DNA of 49,404 nt, from contig JACMQW010000010.1 of assembly GCA_014376785.1 (NCBI GenBank), positions 1 to 49,404 on the forward strand, written 5' to 3'. Position 1 is the first letter of the stretch; the number at the start of each line of letters is the position of its first letter. Made by a program: the position numbers and the translations under genes. The stretch is from Oligoflexia bacterium (lineage in GTDB: Bacteria > Bdellovibrionota > UBA1018). The notes below the pieces were generated by a model. It saw nothing but the letters and a program-made list of their open reading frames with translations. It did not search any database and was not told the origin of the DNA. This document shows positions 43,238 through 49,404 of the stretch, piece after piece.

Positions 43238-44292
43238 GCTTCGTCGCCGAAAAAAAGTTGTCCGAGTCGGATTCGGTGCCACTGTTGCTCCAAGTCTTCA
43301 GTTTCATCTTTCCAGTATCGATAGGAACCGAACTGAGGGAAAGCCTGCGGAAACGCAGGATCATCCCATCTTCTCGCCACCCATCCAGTATAGTGGATGA
43401 AGCGCAGTGCACGCAAAGGCTCGATTAAACGGAGAGAAGTTCGATCAAACTCCCCGATTTCCTCATAACCTTCAAGCAAAAGTTCAAGCTTTTGACGGCT
43501 TCGAGTGGGGAGAAGCAACCACAAATCCTGCACGGGAGGACCGATTACCATGTCGTCGAAATCGATAAAAAATGCATTTTCTCCGCGAAAAAGCAGATTT
43601 CCGAGATGACAGTCACCATGAATCCGCTGCATTCGAGCGTCACGAAACCAAGGATCCACCGTGCGACAAATTTCTCTCGCCGCAAGCGCATAACGTTCAC
43701 GGAATTCTGACGGTATTAAATTTTTTTCAAGTAAGTACTCGAGATTGGCTTCTCCGTAAGTGCTTGGGTTTAAGACGGGACGCGAGGGCGCACTGCGCTC
43801 ACGCCCCACTTGGTGGATTCGCGCGAGCAATCGACCGACCCTTATTAAACCCTCGTCATTGATTTCATCAGGGGACCTTCCCCCGATTTTCGGAAACAAA
43901 CAGTAGTGAATGCCAGACGAAAGCGTAGCGATGGTTTCTCCGTTCGGAAATTTCAACGGGGCAATTGCAGGAATCTCTGCGCGCGCGAGATCGCTGACGA
44001 ACTGGTGCTCTTCTAAAACTTGCTCCTTCGTCCACCGGCCCGGTCGATAGAATTTTACAATACGCTGGCGGCCGTAAGCAGAAGACGCAAAAGGTGCATC
44101 GCCCTTCTCAGCAGAAGAGCGGGAATCACCTTCTTCGATCTCGACATCGTAAACTCGGTTTTCAAACGAGTTCATCGGAACACAACGGCCAGTGCATTGG
44201 ATGCCGGATGCTTCGACTGCATCCAAAACCCGCTCGGGGGTAAGCTCGAAAAAATATTGTGTTCGAGCGTCGCCCCAACTCGAAGTGCTCAT
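43228..44292 (-). CDS. srkA: SrkA/YihE-like stress-response Ser/Thr kinase
   Basis: Aminoglycoside-phosphotransferase-fold protein kinase. In E. coli SrkA/YihE counteracts MazEF-type and envelope stress killing. The 354 residues match the family (about 330). Key features are LNSFENRVYDVEIEEG-like N-lobe sequence (MNSFENRVYDVEIE), QRIVKFYRPGRWTKEQVLEE (nucleotide-binding Lys), APLKFPNGETI, the catalytic loop QRIHGDCHLGNLLFRG (His, Asp) and FIDFDDMVIGPPVQDLWLLL (metal-binding Asp). An extra acidic insert (EEGDSRSSAEKGDAP) lies near 55-70. The start overlaps the HNH gene stop (ATGA), and the stop overlaps mepA, so the three genes are tightly coupled. Confidence 0.92.
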   Translation of the reverse strand: MSTSSWGDARTQYFFELTPERVLDAVEASGIQCTGRCVPMNSFENRVYDVEIEEGDSRSSAEKGDAPFASSAYGRQRIVKFYRPGRWTKEQVLEEHQFVSDLARAEIPAIAPLKFPNGETIATLSSGIHYCLFPKIGGRSPDEINDEGLIRVGRLLARIHQVGRERSAPSRPVLNPSTYGEANLEYLLEKNLIPSEFRERYALAAREICRTVDPWFRDARMQRIHGDCHLGNLLFRGENAFFIDFDDMVIGPPVQDLWLLLPTRSRQKLELLLEGYEEIGEFDRTSLRLIEPLRALRFIHYTGWVARRWDDPAFPQAFPQFGSYRYWKDETEDLEQQWHRIRLGQLFFGDEACD

Positions 44293-44720
44293 CGGAAGTC
44301 GTCGTCTGAGTCAGAATCCGCAGCATCGTCCGAATCCTCGTCAAACTCGTCGGAATTCGGCTCGGAGGTTTCATCCAGTGAACCGAGGGAGAAAGATTTT
44401 TCGATGCGCTCGCGCTCTAATTGCGCAAAGAGATCATCCGTCGGGGTATCGAGCCGCTTGCTTGAGTTACACGGTTTACAGGCCGGCACGCAGTTGCCTC
44501 GAGTCGACGTTCCGCCCCGCGCGAGTGGGATCACATGATCGAGGGTCAGCGCGGAAGCTTTAAACTTCTGGTGACAATAGTGACACAGCCCCTTCGAAAT
44601 CTGGGTGCGCCACCAGTTCGTGTTTTTTAGCTCTCGCGCCTTTTCGCGCTCTCGCTTCAGACGCGCGGGATCCGTGTGCGCGCGATCCAAAATATGAAAT
44701 GAATCCGGGGACTTCTTCAC
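44289..44720 (-). CDS. Small HNH nuclease-domain protein with acidic tail
   Basis: A 143-residue protein with a stand-alone HNH domain: CHYCHQKF (zinc Cys pair), LTLDHVIPLARGGTST (the catalytic D-H), and NCVPACKPCNSSKR (second zinc pair and Asn/Lys). This is the McrA-type HNH fold with two CxxC knuckles. The N-terminus is basic and helical (ARLKREREKARELK). The C-terminus is strongly acidic (DEDSDDAADSDSDDD). No methyltransferase, terminase, intron or integrase is nearby, and it is first gene of an operon with srkA and mepA. The biological target is unknown. Confidence 0.85.
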   Translation of the reverse strand: MKKSPDSFHILDRAHTDPARLKREREKARELKNTNWWRTQISKGLCHYCHQKFKASALTLDHVIPLARGGTSTRGNCVPACKPCNSSKRLDTPTDDLFAQLERERIEKSFSLGSLDETSEPNSDEFDEDSDDAADSDSDDDFR

Positions 44721-44769
44721 TTACAGAAGTCTTACACGCCCTTGTCCGTAACTCCAGCATGATAGGAGA

Positions 44770-45759
44770 ATGGCAAACCTTACCGCTCCCATTGCTTTGA
44801 ACCGCCCTGTAGTCACTGCCGAAGTCGCACCCGTCGCTCCCGCTCTCCGAGTGACAGAAAAGCCGGTGATGACGCAGATCCGTGAAATTCATGCGACGCG
44901 GTCCATTCCCTTTCTCGCATTCCACTTGGTTGCGATCGTTGGGGTTTGCCTGGTGCCTTTCGCCTGGAAATGGGTCGGTCTCTGCGTCGGTATGTATTAC
45001 CTACGCATGTTTGCCATCACGGGCGGGTATCACCGCTATTTCTCTCATCGAACGTACAAAACTTCGCGCGCCTTCCAATTCTTCATGGCATGCCTCGCCC
45101 AATCGTCCGCTCAGAAAGGCGCCCTATGGTGGGCGGCTAATCATCGCCACCATCATAAGTTTTCAGATCATGAAAATGACATCCACTCTCCCCTTCACAC
45201 CGGATTTTTTTGGTCCCATGTCGGCTGGATTCTCAGCACCGAAAATGATCGGACGCACTGGGAGCTGATTCAGGACTTTAAGAAATATCCTGAGCTCGTG
45301 TGGTTGGATCGCCACCAACATGTGCCTGCGGTGGCGCTTGCGATCGGATTGTTTCTCGCTGGAGGAGCTCCCGCTCTCTTCTGGGGCTTCTTCCTCAGCA
45401 CCGCGCTTCTCTGGCACGGGACTTTTACGATCAACTCACTCTCGCACGTCTATGGATCGCGTCGGTACACAACGACGGACACGAGTCGGAATAATTTCTG
45501 GCTTGCCCTGCTCACTATGGGGGAAGGTTGGCATAATAATCACCACACCTATCAAAGCTCTACGAATCAGGGGTTTTTCTGGTGGGAAATCGATCCCACT
45601 TACTACGTTTTGAAAGGTCTCGAAAAAGTCGGCATCGTTTGGGACCTTCGCAAGCCACCCCTCGAACTGCTCGAAGCGAAACGCATTTCAAAAGACGTTC
45701 GCGATGCTATGCCTCGAAACGTGAGCGAGGCCGTTCGCAAAAAGTCAGCCGTTCACTGA
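44770..45759 (+). CDS. Delta-9-type acyl-CoA/acyl-lipid fatty acid desaturase
   Basis: Membrane di-iron desaturase introducing a double bond into acyl chains, adjusting membrane fluidity. The 329 residues carry the three His boxes: HRYFSHRTYK (about 88), HRHHHKFSDHENDIHSP (about 126) and EGWHNNHHTYQS (about 257). Hydrophobic helices fall in two pairs (FLAFHLVAIVGVCLVPFAW, LRMFAITGG; VALAIGLFLAGGAPALFWG). The first 35 residues form a Pro/Val/Ala-rich extension. The family includes bacterial Ole1/DesA-like enzymes acting on acyl-CoA or phospholipids. AGGAGA lies immediately before the ATG with short spacing, so Met34 (44869) is an alternative start. Divergent from the HNH operon. Confidence 0.93.
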   Translation: MANLTAPIALNRPVVTAEVAPVAPALRVTEKPVMTQIREIHATRSIPFLAFHLVAIVGVCLVPFAWKWVGLCVGMYYLRMFAITGGYHRYFSHRTYKTSRAFQFFMACLAQSSAQKGALWWAANHRHHHKFSDHENDIHSPLHTGFFWSHVGWILSTENDRTHWELIQDFKKYPELVWLDRHQHVPAVALAIGLFLAGGAPALFWGFFLSTALLWHGTFTINSLSHVYGSRRYTTTDTSRNNFWLALLTMGEGWHNNHHTYQSSTNQGFFWWEIDPTYYVLKGLEKVGIVWDLRKPPLELLEAKRISKDVRDAMPRNVSEAVRKKSAVH

Positions 45760-45785
45760 GATTTACTGCCTAGACCGGAGCATCT

Positions 45786-45840
45786 TAAAAGAGAGAAGCC
45801 AAGCCACAGACCTCTGTGACTTGGCTTCTCTCTTTCTTTC
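45786..45840 (+). terminator. Strong rho-independent terminator of desaturase gene
   Basis: AGAGAGAAGCCAAGCCACAG (from 45790) pairs with CTGTGACTTGGCTTCTCTCT across a four-base ACCT loop, with one mismatch, then TTCTTTC. A second GC-rich hairpin (CCCC-TTTC-GGGG near 45856-45867) just beyond may serve the opposing gene. Confidence 0.88.
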
Positions 45841-45876
45841 GTACGAAGGACGGCCCCCTTTCGGGGAGGTCTCGTA

Positions 45877-46380
45877 TTAATGAGTCCCTGGAGTTGGAGC
45901 GGCTGGTTTCGTCAGGTCGGGATTCGGAGCGTCGGGACCGGGTCCGCCGAGTGGGCCGCCCATTGGTCCGTCCTTAGGACCTTCACCCGGAGGGTGATCG
46001 CCTGGGCCTGGCTTGTAGCCCTTGCGCTGGCAATGATCGCAAGATTCGCAATCTTTTTTGCCGGACTTACAATCTGGGCAATCGTTGCATTCGGCCTTCA
46101 TTTTTTTATCCGCACGTTTTTTTACATCTTTGCAAGCTTTGCATTCTGGCTCGCCTTTATCGTGGCACTTCTCGCAGTGAAGTTTTTCGTTCGACTCATG
46201 AATCGTTCTCAGAGGTCCTTTCGGAGGTAGTTTTGGTTTCCCGGTATCTTCTTGAGCCATGGCTTTTTTTGCTTCCATCGCGTTTTGCGCTGCCGCCGCT
46301 TTGGCGAGCGGAGCGGAAAGAAGGGAAAGACTAAAAGTCAGTGATAAGAGAACCAATGAACTGAATTTGACCATATGCAT
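45877..46380 (-). CDS. Secreted Cys-rich CxxC-repeat protein
   Basis: Not recognised. The 167-residue product has a signal peptide (SSLVLLSLTFSLSLLSAPLA, cleaved near AKAAA). The core (about 65-125) holds repeated Cys pairs: LHCEKCHDKGEPECKACKD, AECNDCPDCKSG and KKDCESCDHCQRKG. The first is also a CxxCH (CEKCH), so haem attachment is possible, but clustering of Cys with Lys/Asp/Glu fits metal binding or a disulfide-rich fold better. The C-terminal 45 residues are Pro/Gly-rich (GPMGGPLGGPGPDAP). AGGAAG precedes the ATG by about 8 nt. Confidence 0.75.
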   Translation of the reverse strand: MHMVKFSSLVLLSLTFSLSLLSAPLAKAAAAQNAMEAKKAMAQEDTGKPKLPPKGPLRTIHESNEKLHCEKCHDKGEPECKACKDVKKRADKKMKAECNDCPDCKSGKKDCESCDHCQRKGYKPGPGDHPPGEGPKDGPMGGPLGGPGPDAPNPDLTKPAAPTPGTH

Positions 46381-46633
46381 AATTTTCTTCCTGAATGAGA
46401 GGTTAAACCGCAGAGGTTAAACAAACGATAGCGTGGAAAACAAAATCCACCAATGTCCTCCGGATTTTCTCGCTGATAGCGGCCTAGAGCGGTCGAGAGA
46501 GATTCTTTCCGTAAACTTCAGAGCAACCTTGCGGCCGAAAAAAATCAAAAAATCCCGTCAATCAAAAATTCACGCCGATTTACGGATAAACCTGTTGGAA
46601 AAATCTTTTTTCGTCACTACATACTGAAAGTCT
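46381..46633. other. Divergent intergenic region
   Basis: 253 nt between the Cys-rich protein gene and the XRE regulator, partly AT-rich. The XRE-side promoter candidate is TTGGAA (46595-46600), 17-nt spacer, TACATA (46618-46623). No ribosome site of strength is seen. A 64-codon frame at 46433 looks non-coding. Confidence 0.45.
46595..46623 (+). promoter_or_regulatory. Candidate promoter of XRE regulator
   Basis: TTGGAA, 17-nt spacer, TACATA. The expected start of transcription (about 46630) is within a few nt of the ATG at 46634, which would make a nearly leaderless mRNA. Confidence 0.4.
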
Positions 46634-47068
46634 ATGAAAACACGCGGACGTCCTAAAGGTCGATCAACCGACCGCAGATCCTTTGGCCCACTCGGAGACC
46701 TCATCCGTAAAAACCGACTCGAACAAGGTTACGGTTTGGCTGATGTGGCGAAAGCTTGTTCCTGCAGCGTGCAGTTCATTTCAAATATTGAACATGGCCG
46801 CGCTCCCCTCCCATGGGAAAAAATTTCGGCTGTCTCTTCCTTTTTAGGAATCGCGGTCGACGAACTTCAAGCGGCAAACCTTGCGGTTCGCTCTGATTTC
46901 CAGAGTTTTGCAAAAACGGCTAAAGCTCGCGCAGGCATTGCGGCTTCTACGTTCACTCTGGCTGCGAGAGATAAAGAGCTTCAAGACATCTTGGCCGCCT
47001 ATCACGGCGCCTCGATCGCAAGCCGTAAGAAGTTCGTGAAATCCGCGATTAAACTTCTAACGGAGTAG
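46634..47068 (+). CDS. XRE-family helix-turn-helix regulator
   Basis: A 144-residue DNA-binding protein. The basic N-terminus (MKTRGRPKGRSTDRRS, an AT-hook-like GRPKGR) is followed by a Cro/CI-type HTH: FGPLGDLIRKNRLEQGYGLA, ADVAKACSCSVQFISNIEHG (about residues 36-55), and LPWEKISAVSSFLGIAVDEL. The C-terminal 60 residues are helical and end in [15 protein letters not shown]. It is convergent with folA and the two genes overlap by 20 nt at their 3' ends. Neighbouring targets are not evident; autoregulation is common in this family. Confidence 0.9.
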   Translation: MKTRGRPKGRSTDRRSFGPLGDLIRKNRLEQGYGLADVAKACSCSVQFISNIEHGRAPLPWEKISAVSSFLGIAVDELQAANLAVRSDFQSFAKTAKARAGIAASTFTLAARDKELQDILAAYHGASIASRKKFVKSAIKLLTE

Positions 47069-47627
47069 CAACTCGGTCGAAAACCAAATATCGAAAGCTG
47101 GGGCGTCCTGCAGAGAGATCGGCAGGGCGCTCTTCGCATTTCGATTGGATGAACTGGATCGACTTTCCGTCGACAGCAATCGCGCCGTCTTTGATCGCTG
47201 GCCATTCCGGGAAGAACGCGTCGCCGTCAGTATCGAGATCGATTTCCGTGATGTAGAGGCGGTCCGAAAAAGGTAGAGCCATCCGGTAGATTTCTCCCCC
47301 TCCGATCACGAAAACGTCCGAAGCATTCTCGCTCGCGAGCTGAATAGCACGATTAAGTGTGGGTGCCATCCAGGCCCCGGGCACGAGCCGAGTTTGGTCG
47401 CGCGAGATGATGACGTTTTTTCTACCGGGTAAGAGTCTCCCGATGGATTCGTAAGTTTTTCGACCCATCACGACCGGCGCGCCGTAAGTAACTTCTCGAA
47501 ACCGTTTCAGGTCTTCGGGCAAGTCCCAGGGCATCGATCCGCCCAAACCGATCACGCCGTTCAGGGAAACAGCGGCGATCAAATTAATCCTCACCGGAAG
47601 TGACGCTTGCGCTTGCTCGGTCGTCAT
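47049..47627 (-). CDS. folA: Dihydrofolate reductase
   Basis: Reduces dihydrofolate to tetrahydrofolate with NADPH. The 192 residues include [20 protein letters not shown] (from about residue 14), [20 protein letters not shown] (substrate-binding Asp in place of bacterial Asp27), [40 protein letters not shown] and [17 protein letters not shown] short insert near the C-terminus ([13 protein letters not shown]) makes it a little longer than E. coli FolA (159). The start ATG overlaps the thyA stop, coupling translation with the enzyme that makes its substrate. Confidence 0.97.
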   Translation of the reverse strand: MTTEQAQASLPVRINLIAAVSLNGVIGLGGSMPWDLPEDLKRFREVTYGAPVVMGRKTYESIGRLLPGRKNVIISRDQTRLVPGAWMAPTLNRAIQLASENASDVFVIGGGEIYRMALPFSDRLYITEIDLDTDGDAFFPEWPAIKDGAIAVDGKSIQFIQSKCEERPADLSAGRPSFRYLVFDRVATPLEV

Positions 47628-48418
47628 ATGGCCACCGGCGCTTTTATTCCCGGATGGGGGTCGTAGCCGAGAATCTCGAAGTCCTCGAAATTAAAATCGA
47701 AGATGTCTCTCACTTCCCGTTTGATCACGAGTTTCGGTTTCGATTTTTCATCGCGAGAGAGTTGGAGGCGAACTTGGTCCCTATGATTGGAATAAATATG
47801 GGCATCACCCAGAGTGTGGATGAAGTCTCCCACTTCCAGACCCGTGACGGCCGCGACCATGTGGGTGAGCAACGCGTAACTGGCGATATTGAAGGGAACG
47901 CCGAGAAATAAATCTGCCGAGCGCTGATAAAGTTGGCAGGAAAGTTTTCCGTTCGCGACATAGAATTGAAAGAAGGCGTGGCATGGAGGCAACGCCATTT
48001 TTTCGATCTCCCCGACGTTCCAAGCGCTCACGATCAGCCGGCGCGAATCCGGGTTTTTTTTAATTTGCTCAATCACATTTGAAATTTGATCAATGGTTTT
48101 TCCGTCGGCGCCCTTCCAGGAACGCCACTGAGCGCCGTAAACCGGCCCGAGGTTGCCCGACTCGTCTGCCCACTCGTCCCAGATCGAAACGCCTCGTTCT
48201 TTCAGCCACTGTGTGTTTGTGTCGCCACGAAGAAACCAGAGCAGTTCTTGGAAGATAGAACGCACGTGAACTTTTTTCGTGGTCACGAGGGGAAATCCCT
48301 CGGCGAGATTAAATCTCATTTGGTATCCAAAAACACTGCGCGTTCCGGTTCCGGTGCGATCGTGTTTCTCGACACCATTTTCCATCACGTGACGAAGGAG
48401 ATCGAGGTAAGGTTTCAT
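47624..48418 (-). CDS. thyA: Thymidylate synthase ThyA
   Basis: Methylates dUMP to dTMP using methylene-tetrahydrofolate. The 264 residues equal E. coli ThyA in length. Motifs: [20 protein letters not shown] at the N-terminus (phosphate-binding Arg), [33 protein letters not shown], DPxS-like [19 protein letters not shown], the catalytic [13 protein letters not shown] (Cys about 146), [20 protein letters not shown] and [13 protein letters not shown]. It is first gene of the thyA-folA operon. Together with tmk it supplies dTTP. Confidence 0.98.
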   Translation of the reverse strand: MKPYLDLLRHVMENGVEKHDRTGTGTRSVFGYQMRFNLAEGFPLVTTKKVHVRSIFQELLWFLRGDTNTQWLKERGVSIWDEWADESGNLGPVYGAQWRSWKGADGKTIDQISNVIEQIKKNPDSRRLIVSAWNVGEIEKMALPPCHAFFQFYVANGKLSCQLYQRSADLFLGVPFNIASYALLTHMVAAVTGLEVGDFIHTLGDAHIYSNHRDQVRLQLSRDEKSKPKLVIKREVRDIFDFNFEDFEILGYDPHPGIKAPVAI

Positions 48419-48539
48419 CGACGATCAGCTTTGCACGGGACCCAGAATCCGGGCGAGCAGAATCGCATAATACAAGGTGTCGAAAGGACGTTTGAAACCA
48501 GGGTTTGCTCTGAGGGCTCGTCTCCTTTAATTTGGACGG

Positions 48540-49313
48540 ATGACCGATCTGCTCTCCTTTCCGTCTGGGCTTGTTCCGCGCATCGTCTTCGAGGATACGC
48601 ACTTAATAGTCGTGTCGAAACCAGCCGGTTTACTCTCTCAAGGAGAAATTTCGGGCGAAGCAAGTCTCGTGGATTGGTGCCGTGGTTATTTCGGCCGGAA
48701 TTATGTCGGGCTCGTTCATCGGCTAGACAGGAATACTTCGGGGCTGATGGTGGTCGCGAAAAGATCCAAGGCGGCGGAGCGGTTATCGAGCGCGCTCCAG
48801 TCGGGTGATTTAGTGCGGAACTACCGCGCGTTGTTGGTTGGAAATTTACGGTCGGCAGCACACTGGACGCATTGGTTGAAAAAAAACGAGTCAACGAATA
48901 CGTCGTCAGTCGTTCGACCGGGAACATCCGGAGCGAAGGAAGCGCTCCTTAAAGTAAATCCGCTCGCTTGGTATTCGGAGCGAGGAGCGGGCGAAGGATC
49001 CGTCGCGATGACGCTTGCGGAATTTCAGCTCGATACCGGACGGTCCCACCAGATTCGCGTGCAATCGGCGGCGATGGGATTTCCGCTCGTCGGGGATACG
49101 AAGTATGGAGGAGTGAGTGCGCGCGAGGGGGGCGGAAGTCGGCTCGGTGGAGTGGGCTCAAGGCCGCGACTCGGAGAATTTCCGCGGCCCGCGCTTCATT
49201 CGAGTGAGCTTCGATTTCCGCACCCGATGACGAAGGAGATGATGGAGTTTCACGAGGCGAGCGCGCCGGATGTGCAGCGCTTTTTAGCTGGGTTTGTTTT
49301 AGTGAGTGACTGA
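48540..49313 (+). CDS. RluA-family pseudouridine synthase
   Basis: Isomerises uridine to pseudouridine in rRNA or tRNA. The 257 residues show IVFEDTHLIVVSKPAGLLSQ (about 15), the catalytic YVGLVHRLDRNTSGLMVVAK with Asp63, KAAERLSSALQSGDLVRNYR, and TGRSHQIRVQSAAMGFPLVG near 175, followed by the PALHSSELRFPHP end motif. There is no S4 domain. A Gly/Arg-rich insert (REGGGSRLGGVGSRPRLGE) separates the last two motifs. The target site (RluA, RluC, RluD or TruC-like) cannot be told. The stop codon lies inside the first copy of the 8-bp tandem repeat. Confidence 0.93.
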   Translation: MTDLLSFPSGLVPRIVFEDTHLIVVSKPAGLLSQGEISGEASLVDWCRGYFGRNYVGLVHRLDRNTSGLMVVAKRSKAAERLSSALQSGDLVRNYRALLVGNLRSAAHWTHWLKKNESTNTSSVVRPGTSGAKEALLKVNPLAWYSERGAGEGSVAMTLAEFQLDTGRSHQIRVQSAAMGFPLVGDTKYGGVSAREGGGSRLGGVGSRPRLGEFPRPALHSSELRFPHPMTKEMMEFHEASAPDVQRFLAGFVLVSD

Positions 49314-49404
49314 GTGACTGAGTGACTGAGTGACTGAGTGACTGAGTGACTGAGTGACTGAGTGACTGAGTGACTGAGTGACTGAGTGACTGAGTGACTG
49401 AGTG
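49304..49404. repeat. 8-bp tandem repeat (GAGTGACT), 12.6 copies to window edge
   Basis: GAGTGACT is repeated perfectly at least 12 times from 49304 and continues to the end of the window. The first copy overlaps the last codons and stop of the pseudouridine synthase gene. All forward frames contain stops within a copy or two. On the minus strand the repeat is open in every frame, so a leftward gene could read into it. The true length is unknown because the window ends inside. Confidence 0.97.

Noticed and set aside
44289-44720. HNH gene as homing endonuclease or part of a mobile element
   Set aside because: No intron, intein, integrase, terminase or direct repeats flank it, and it is embedded in an overlapping operon.
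46433-46627. 64-codon frame before the XRE gene
   Set aside because: No ribosome site, unusual composition and overlap with the XRE promoter candidate.
49304-49404. Tandem repeat as CRISPR array
   Set aside because: The unit is 8 bp with no spacers.

Overview
The window is a gene-dense (roughly 53 % GC by eye) stretch of chromosome from a Gram-negative bacterium. It encodes outer-membrane barrels, lipoprotein and Sec signal peptides, a TonB-type domain, an RpoH-class sigma factor, proteobacterial-type ThiBP and MepA/SrkA, and several secreted Cys-rich proteins. My best guess is a member of the Bdellovibrionota or another delta-proteobacteria-like lineage; this is inference from gene content, because no rRNA or marker search could be run. 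I see no rRNA, tRNA, CRISPR array, transposase, integrase or phage gene.

Layout. 1-6.1 kb: a leftward thiamine-uptake operon (unknown small protein, thiB, thiP cut by the window edge), divergent nadA, then a leftward secreted putative cysteine-hydrolase-like protein behind a GT87-like membrane protein. 6.2-12 kb: rightward MBL hydrolase, kup, LysR regulator and a TonB-domain protein, tightly packed or overlapping, then a lipoprotein and rdgB. 12-16.9 kb: an accessory surface locus. Two very short prepilin-like genes and a Cys-rich secreted protein run left, and an 803-residue Cys-rich secreted protein with ephrin-receptor-like repeats plus a small secreted protein run right. 16.9-20.4 kb: leftward ydcF-like, ridA and maeB. 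20.4-24.2 kb: an outer-membrane barrel protein with a secreted, membrane-anchored partner, then a leftward lectin-like gene broken by three frameshifts whose N-terminal half is paralogous to the secreted protein at 12-13 kb. 24.3-28.3 kb: an M16 peptidase and an RpoH-like sigma factor with a long charged N-terminus, head to head with overlapping start regions, then a CxxCH secreted protein. 28.4-31.3 kb: rpsO-pnp with leader and intergenic hairpins. 31.4-37.9 kb: a chemoreceptor, an outer-membrane protein, a GYF_2-domain membrane protein, and tmk-holB. 38-44.7 kb: a leftward aspS-glpD-DUF962 run and an HNH-srkA-mepA operon with overlapping genes. 44.8-49.4 kb: a fatty-acid desaturase, a Cys-rich secreted protein, an XRE regulator, thyA-folA, an RluA-type pseudouridine synthase, and an 8-bp tandem repeat that runs off the right edge.

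How the genes fit together. Most of the window is housekeeping: thiamine, NAD and dTMP/folate supply, RNA decay and translation, K+ uptake, NTP-pool cleaning. The accessory signal lies in secreted and surface proteins: the short-prepilin locus, its frameshifted lectin-like paralogue, the Cys-rich proteins and the barrel/anchor pair. These are the best candidates for undescribed biology, possibly surface adhesion or contact with other cells.
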